Of a stretch of DNA of 64,000 nt, positions 58,364 to 64,000 are shown piece by piece. The position numbers and the translations under genes are program-made. Source of the stretch: Acanthacorydalis orientalis (lineage: Eukaryota; Arthropoda; Insecta; Megaloptera; Corydalidae); the NCBI GenBank assembly GCA_034766995.1, contig CM068320.1, forward strand, positions 24,417,351 through 24,481,350. The letters run 5' to 3'. The notes under the pieces are model-generated. The model worked only from the letters and a program-made list of their open reading frames with translations, was not told the DNA's origin and did no database searches. Position 1 is the first letter of the stretch, and every line of letters starts with the position of its first letter.

Positions 58364-58855
58364 TATAGAAAATGAGTTTTAAATAAAAATGGAATACATT
58401 TCAACCCTCTAAATATCTCCCATTGCTTTATATAACCATTTCTCCATATATCTGGTAACTGACCAGTCCTTGTCGGAAAAAAAGATGCCGAATTTGAGTC
58501 GATGAAGTAGTAGTGCATTTTCGGACCTCTTCCACTTTTTTATCATTTTTTGCATGTTTTATGCATCACAACACCTTTCTCCAACGCTGAAAAAACATTT
58601 CTCCGGCTTCGGCAACATTTTTTCAAATGGAATGCGAAAAGTATACAATACCTTATATGCCGTTTTTAGGACATTATCATGTTCACTACTGTTTTGTGAG
58701 GTTATATCAAGCTTGGACAAGGTATATAGTGTTTTTAAATGTTTATATTGGCGCTGAAAAATCCTAAAACGACGAGAAAATATTTTAATTTAAAAGAGTT
58801 TTGATTCATTACGTTTAAAGGTATCGATTTAATTTTTACACCTTATATATATATA
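58170..58855 (-). mobile_element. Mariner-like relic with short terminal repeats
   Basis: One end is TTAGGTGTACAGATTTTTTT. The other end, reverse-complemented, is TAAGGTGTAAAAATTAAATC, giving a degraded inverted repeat. On the minus strand, near 58470-58400, TGQLPDIWRNGYIKQWEIF resembles the C-terminal LPxRWxKVIxxxGxYF motif of mariner transposases. The catalytic motifs are not readable. The right part matches 2560-2737. Confidence 0.6.
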
Positions 58856-59105
58856 TATATATATATATTTGTGTAATAAATTAACCAAATTATACTTTAA
58901 TCTCACATATGTTGTTCAATAAGTACGGAAGTACTTAATAATAGTGAATATTAATAATGTGGATATTAATAGTTCGAAAACCCAAATTAATCCGTCTTAA
59001 AAGTTTTGTATAACCTTTTGAATTATTTATAATATCTAATACGTAAATACATTATGTTAACAGAGTACCAAACTTCATCATTTCGTACTTATTGATTAAA
59101 AGATA
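58856..59105. other. (TA)n tail and intergenic
   Basis: TA run 58844-58869, then featureless DNA. Confidence 0.5.
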
Positions 59106-59543
59106 CTCTAGAACAGCGATAGGGAACTTGTGACCTTAAGGCCACATGTGGACTTCAGTGGCCTCAAGTGCGGCCTTTTGACTGAATCCAAATTTTACAG
59201 AACAAATCCTTTTTTTGAAGTGAAACTTCTTTTTAAATCCCTTAAGATCAAAAAATTACAGATACCCGACTGAAATGCGGTCCACCGTGCTGAAATCAAC
59301 TATTCAAATGATTTCCAACAAAAAGCAGACACAACAAAATCATTAAAAGATTATTTAACTTTCAAATTAACAAATGGTTTTCATTTTTTTGAAATTATTA
59401 AGTAAATAGTAGTTGAATTGTTATAAAATAATGTTCATTTTTCAGTATATCCAATTGAAGTTTCTTGAATGCGGCCATATTTAATTACAGCTAAATAAAT
59501 GCGAATCTCCAACATGAAAAGATTCCACAACCCTGCTCTAGAA
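59106..59543. mobile_element. Non-autonomous hAT element with perfect 8-bp TSD
   Basis: The element proper is 59114-59535 (422 bp). The octamer CTCTAGAA flanks it exactly on both sides (59106-59113 and 59536-59543) and matches the hAT target consensus nTCTAGAn. The ends CAGCGATAGGGAAC and (reverse complement) CAGGGTTGTGGAAT are imperfect terminal inverted repeats. The interior has GTGCGGCCTTTTGACTGAAT near the left end and ATGCGGCCATATTT near the right end. There is no transposase. The perfect target duplication suggests a fairly recent insertion. Confidence 0.93.
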
Positions 59544-60315
59544 CACCCTGTATGTTATATATTAATCATTTTCCAAGAGTAGTATATTTTCATTATATCT
59601 TGTCTATTTATTAAATCTCAATATCTTTTTCTTATTTTTGAACATATCATTTTTTTCGAGTGTTAAGAAAACAATTCAATAAAATTATAAATTCACTTAC
59701 CTGTTAATAAAATACCAACTGTCGAAAATAACACACCTACTTTCTTATCATGGATGTAAATATATTAATTTAAGATACTATTTATATATTTATAAGAATT
59801 TATGTATAATGAAAGAATGAAGAATACCAGCTACATTGATAAAAAGCAAATATTTTGTAATTTTTATTAAAACAATTAAATTGGACAAAAATCGTTTAAA
59901 AACAATTGTATCGAGTTTGTACTTTTTCCATCAGATTATCTTACATTTAATCGAAAATATACATTTTTTTAATTAACTTCTAAACTCTTCATCCATCTAT
60001 TCGAACCCACTATTCATTTTAATAAATACTATAAAGTATATAATTCTTTTTTTATAATTCTCATTAGCATTTCGTTTATAAAAACTTCAACTGTAATATA
60101 TTCACACAGTCTTAATTTTTTGTTCGAAATTATCCTACGAAAATAAACACGGTCTTTTTTAATGAGAAACATTTCACAAAAGTTAATTATAAACTCCTGT
60201 GTAAACGAAATGGCGATACATGTATGTCTGGGTATAGGATATAAATAATAACACAGTTTCGTGAAGAAAGAAGCTTAAAGCATAATATGTATTTTCTCAA
60301 ATTTTTCTCAAATCG

Positions 60316-60320
<5 letters not shown>
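59544..60320. other. Intergenic; nothing recognised
   Basis: A+T-rich. Confidence 0.5.
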
Positions 60321-60373
<53 letters not shown>

Positions 60374-60589
60374 CACTATGATATGTATACAAGTGTTTTT
60401 ATGTATAAGTGTGTACAAGTACAATATGATATGCATATGTTTGGAATTAAGTACAATTAGGTATAGCACATTAAATGGAACACTATATGTATTTATAATA
60501 ATTACATTATCGCAGTCACATCTTAATTATATAATTAAATTCTCACAGACTTGTCAAAATACAGATATTACATATTATTTTATATGTGT

Positions 60590-60643
<54 letters not shown>

Positions 60644-60700
60644 TTTAATATATTTATATATACATTCATAATTATAACTATATCTATATATATATATATT
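60321..60700. repeat. Two (TA)n tracts and spacer
   Basis: TA tracts at 60321-60370 and 60595-60640 and a short one at about 60686-60700. The 97-codon frame across the spacer (60378-60671) ends in Tyr-Ile repeats and is not supported as a gene. Confidence 0.85.
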
Positions 60701-61076
60701 TTTAATATATAATTATCAAATTTGTGCCGCAATTAACATTAGGTACCTATATATTTTGAAAAGGTATATAAATATAATTTTCAATTGAATAACTAGCTAA
60801 ACTTAGATCTATATTTTGAAGTGTACGTTATAATTTGGCGACATGATATGTATAAAATTACAACTGATCACTTTATCATTTCATTTCTACTTTTTTTCCC
60901 TATTAAATGATAAATTTCAATGTACAATTATGTATTTCAATCATAGATGTATTCATTTTGATATTCTATCGTATTACGTTTATTTATTATGAATTAGAAA
61001 AAAAATAATACAATATATCTTCTGTTTCATAATCAATTAATGTTGATTCTTATTTTTATAACATTTTAAACATTCA

Positions 61077-61079
<3 letters not shown>
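60701..61079. other. Intergenic; nothing recognised
   Basis: A+T-rich. Confidence 0.5.

Positions 61080-61142
<63 letters not shown>
61080..61142. repeat. Compound (TA)n(GA)n microsatellite
   Basis: TA to 61117, then GAGAGA to 61142. Confidence 0.96.
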
Positions 61143-61143
<1 letters not shown>

Positions 61144-61551
61144 TTGATTATTATCATTAAAATAATAATTAATCGAGTTGATTTTTATAAAAATACTTGG
61201 AAATTCTTCAATTAATTGTTCTATAATTTATTTATTTTCTGTCAAACTCAGTGTATTTCAATTGAGAATTTAATATATAATACAATAAAATAAAGATACA
61301 AAATTTTACATATTTTGATAAAATATGTAAAATAATTTAATAAAAATTAATTAATTTAAAAAAATGACTAAACTACTATGCCTTTATGATACACTGTATT
61401 TCACAGTATTATATTTTTTACATATTTTTCTATTTAAAACGGGGATGCTTATTGCGGTGTTTATTATTCTTCTTTAAACAAACAAAAATCTTTTTTCCAT
61501 TCACATACTTTAAAACTATTCATATTAGTTTGACTGAATTATTATTTTAAA

Positions 61552-61605
<54 letters not shown>

Positions 61606-62703
61606 CAGTAAAAAAATAAAAATGAAGAATAATCGATTATAAAAAGAGAGTAATTGAATTAATAAAATCATTCAATCATGTTAAAATTACAGTATACAAT
61701 AAATTGATTCCACCCCTCATTTAAAAAAATTGTGCATGCAGATCTGATTATATTAGATTTATTTCTCTTTGAGAGAAAATATATTCGAAAACCTTATGTT
61801 AAAAACCTTAATAGATTCTTCTATTTTTATAACAAGATATATTTTTATTTCAGTAAGTTAAGCTGTACTGCTTAGTTTCAAGCAAATTTCAATAGCCATA
61901 TACATTTAAACTTTATTATATACATACATCAACACAAATTTATATATCCGTTGTATATATATATATATACTCGTATATATATATATATATATATATATTG
62001 TGTATCTGCGTAAATGTGTATCTGATAATTTTATGCACACACATTTATAAAATTAATTTTTCTGTTAATGAAATATTTAATGAATTTTACAACATAAAGT
62101 CAAATAACACGATCAATTATTTACTGTAACATTTTGAAATTAATTCAATGTTATATAATTGAAATTCCGAAAAAGATTCGTATTATAATTGTTTGTTGTG
62201 TGTAAATTATCATCTTGAACCAATAAATTGGTATTTATGTTCACGCAAGTTCAAACGATACATATGTCTATCATTTCATAAAATATTTTATATTGCTGTT
62301 TAAAAATAAACAAATGTATCTCATAAAATTTATTCTCGTACGTACCAAAATACTAAATACGAAATTTATTCAGACTGTAAAACTTTATTCGCAGTTATTT
62401 AAAAATACGTGTTTAGATTTAGTGTTTTGATGATTGAAATGATTTTTAGGTAACGAAAAAGAATATTTTGTTTATGTGATAGACTTGAAACAAATATGCT
62501 ATGAAAATAAGTATCGTTGATTATTTTCTCATTTTTTTTACCAATAATACGGATGGTATTAATTGTACTCTTAACCCTTTGACATACAAAAACGTCTCTG
62601 ATACGCCATGTGTTTCTTATGCCATTGTAAACATTGACGTTTCTGAGACGCATGTAGAATTATTTCGTTTTAGTACAGCTATAAAGCAATTATTAGAAAG
62701 AAA

Positions 62704-62709
<6 letters not shown>
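61143..62709. other. Intergenic with (TA)n at 61556-61602 and 61956-62000
   Basis: Two TA tracts in otherwise featureless DNA. Overlapping frames at 62399-62653 (minus) and 62501-62767 (plus) are unsupported. The plus frame has a balanced segment CTLNPLTYKNVSDTPCVSY but ends in Tyr-Ile repeats. Confidence 0.5.

Positions 62710-62750
<41 letters not shown>
62710..62750. repeat. (TA)n microsatellite
   Basis: A TA run upstream of the terminal LINE. Confidence 0.95.
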
Positions 62751-62753
<3 letters not shown>

Positions 62754-62960
62754 GTGTTAAATTATGAACCAACATCCAATATTCATATGCCGTTTTTCAT
62801 ACGTTGGTCGTTTACCGAGAGTTCCGTCCGTCTTCCGTGACTTTTCGAGATAATTTTTTGCATATTTACTTTCTTACGAGTGTTGGGGTGCAGGCCCAAC
62901 GCCTCAGCCCCCATCCTGGAGGACCACGGTTTTCTGTCAGGGTTGTTGTTGGTTTTCTAT
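62751..62960. other. G+C-richer patch fused to the LINE 5' side
   Basis: GTTGGGGTGCAGGCCCAACG then CCTCAGCCCCCATCCTGGAG contains a short inverted repeat TTGGG...CCCAA. It is open in the same frame as the reverse transcriptase downstream but has no RT or endonuclease motif. It is probably a different repeat or the LINE's truncation junction. Confidence 0.4.
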
Positions 62961-64000
62961 CAGGGGTGATTCCCAAGGAAGTTAGGCTGGCAATAAAGGT
63001 CATGAAAAATAACAAATCTCCCGGTCCAGGAGGTTTACCCATAAAGCTACTAAAAAACGCCCCCAATGTAATAATAGAATCTCTTTTATCACTCTTTAAC
63101 GAATGTCTAAACGGAGGCGAAATACCGCCCGACTGGAAATTAAGTTATATAAGTTCCATTCATAAAAAAGGAGACAAGAAAAACTGTGATAACTACAGAG
63201 GTATTAGCGTTATATCCTCAATTGTTACACTGTACGGACGTATCCTAGCACATAGACTAGGAAACGAAATTCAGAATATGGAGGAGAAAAGTGGCTTTAG
63301 AGCTGGAAGGTCCACCATTGACAATATATTTTGCATTAAACAATTGATGGAAAAAAGTATAACCTACAACAGCGAACTTCATATGGTTTTCGTGGATCTA
63401 AAAAAGGCCTTTGATAGTGTGCCTCTAAACAAATTATGGACCGCACTTACAGAAAACGGAATTGCTAACACATATATCAACGCTGTAAAATTACTGTACA
63501 AAGAAGCAAAAAGTAAAATAAAAATCGGTCATACCTACTCCTCAGAATTCGAAGTTAGTAAAGGAGTAAGACAGGGCTGTCCTCTGTCCCCGATTCTGTT
63601 TAATATTTTCATGACATCTGTCCTAAGAAATTGGAGTAGGAAATGCAGTGCAATGGGTATCAATACTGGAGAAGGGATCATACACACATTACTCTTCGCC
63701 GACGACCAAGTGATAATGGCAGAGGATACCCAGCATGTAAAGTATATGATGAGAAAACTAATAGAGGAATTCGAAATCTGGGGGCTGCAAATTAACACCA
63801 AGAAAACACAATACATGGTCATTCAGGCAAACGGTCGGGATATCGAGACGGAAAAAGTATCATCAAATCAACCTCCCAATACAACTATCTTGGCATTACA
63901 CAAACATCAGATGGATCAGATCAAAAGGACATACTGAATAAAATTGGGAAAGGGAGGGCCATTACTAGCAAGCTGCGTTCCGTAATATGGAGTATGGACA
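62961..64000 (+). pseudogene. RTE-type LINE reverse transcriptase, runs off the window
   Basis: It copies element RNA into DNA at a nicked target. The frame is open from 62804. RT homology starts near residue 54 (VIPKEVRLAIKVMKNNKSPG). Motifs by residue from 62804: YRGISVISSIVTLYGRIL 131-148, KSGFRAGRSTIDNIF 162-176, FVDLKKAFDSVP 196-207 (Asp198), QGCPLSPILFNIF 257-269, LLFADDQVIMAE 297-307 (Asp300, Asp301), and WGLQINTKKTQYMVI 326-340. A frameshift near 63855 moves the continuation (YNYLGITQTSDGSDQKDIL, KLRSVIWSMD) to another frame up to the window end. Palm residues are intact. The endonuclease is missing, so it is 5'-truncated. It is related to but distinct from the copy at 40925. Confidence 0.93.

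Overview
The window looks like a gene-poor stretch of a very A+T-rich animal genome, most likely an insect. By eye it is about three-quarters A+T or more. It holds dozens of long (TA)n microsatellites, several families of mariner transposon, hAT-type non-autonomous elements, and RTE- and Jockey/R1-type LINE fragments. There are no operons, bacterial genes, tRNA or rRNA genes, or CRISPR arrays. The order or species cannot be fixed from the sequence. No complete host gene can be proven. The best host-gene candidate is a small GT-AG spliced model at 18797-19278, and it is tentative.

Layout, 1-20 kb: (TA)n tracts and a 258-bp tandem duplication (2.8-3.3 kb) come first. Next are a tRNA-like SINE piece (5.3 kb), a hAT-type MITE (5.9-6.3 kb), a Jockey-like LINE remnant (6.55-7.06 kb, minus), a 3x tandem repeat (7.35-7.85 kb) and a 294-bp hAT element with a target-site duplication (7.86-8.15 kb). 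A palindromic MITE abuts a full-length but broken mariner (12.6-14.04 kb). A LINE RNase H tail (14.5 kb), a second full-length broken mariner (15.36-16.64 kb) and the candidate spliced gene (18.8-19.3 kb) follow.

Layout, 20-40 kb: there is a 137-bp triplicate repeat, then a mariner deletion derivative sitting inside a (TA)n tract (21.1-22.06 kb). Two decayed RTE fragments lie at 25.6-26.7 kb. A minus-strand copy of the 15.4-kb mariner, also inside (TA)n, lies at 27.5-28.8 kb. Two composite Hsmar1-like (cecropia-subfamily) elements at 32.7-33.6 and 36.4-37.2 kb keep duplicated helix-turn-helix coding remnants but no catalytic domain.

Layout, 40-64 kb: there are two adjacent RTE fragments (40.9-42.7 kb), another LINE remnant (47.3-48.0 kb), a CpG-containing low-A+T island (48.5-49.0 kb) and another mariner relic inside (TA)n (49.6-50.5 kb). 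A large imperfect palindrome lies at 52.7-54.2 kb. A nest of duplicated mariner relics occupies 55.9-58.9 kb, a hAT element with a perfect 8-bp target duplication 59.1-59.5 kb, and the longest reverse transcriptase frame 62.9-64.0 kb, running off the window.

Two processes seem to shape the region. Mariners insert at TA dinucleotides, so (TA)n tracts collect them. The 3' tails of RTE copies run directly into (TA)n, which suggests retrotransposition seeds some of the microsatellites. Almost all coding capacity is transposon-derived and inactivated. All family assignments come from reading motifs, not from a database search.
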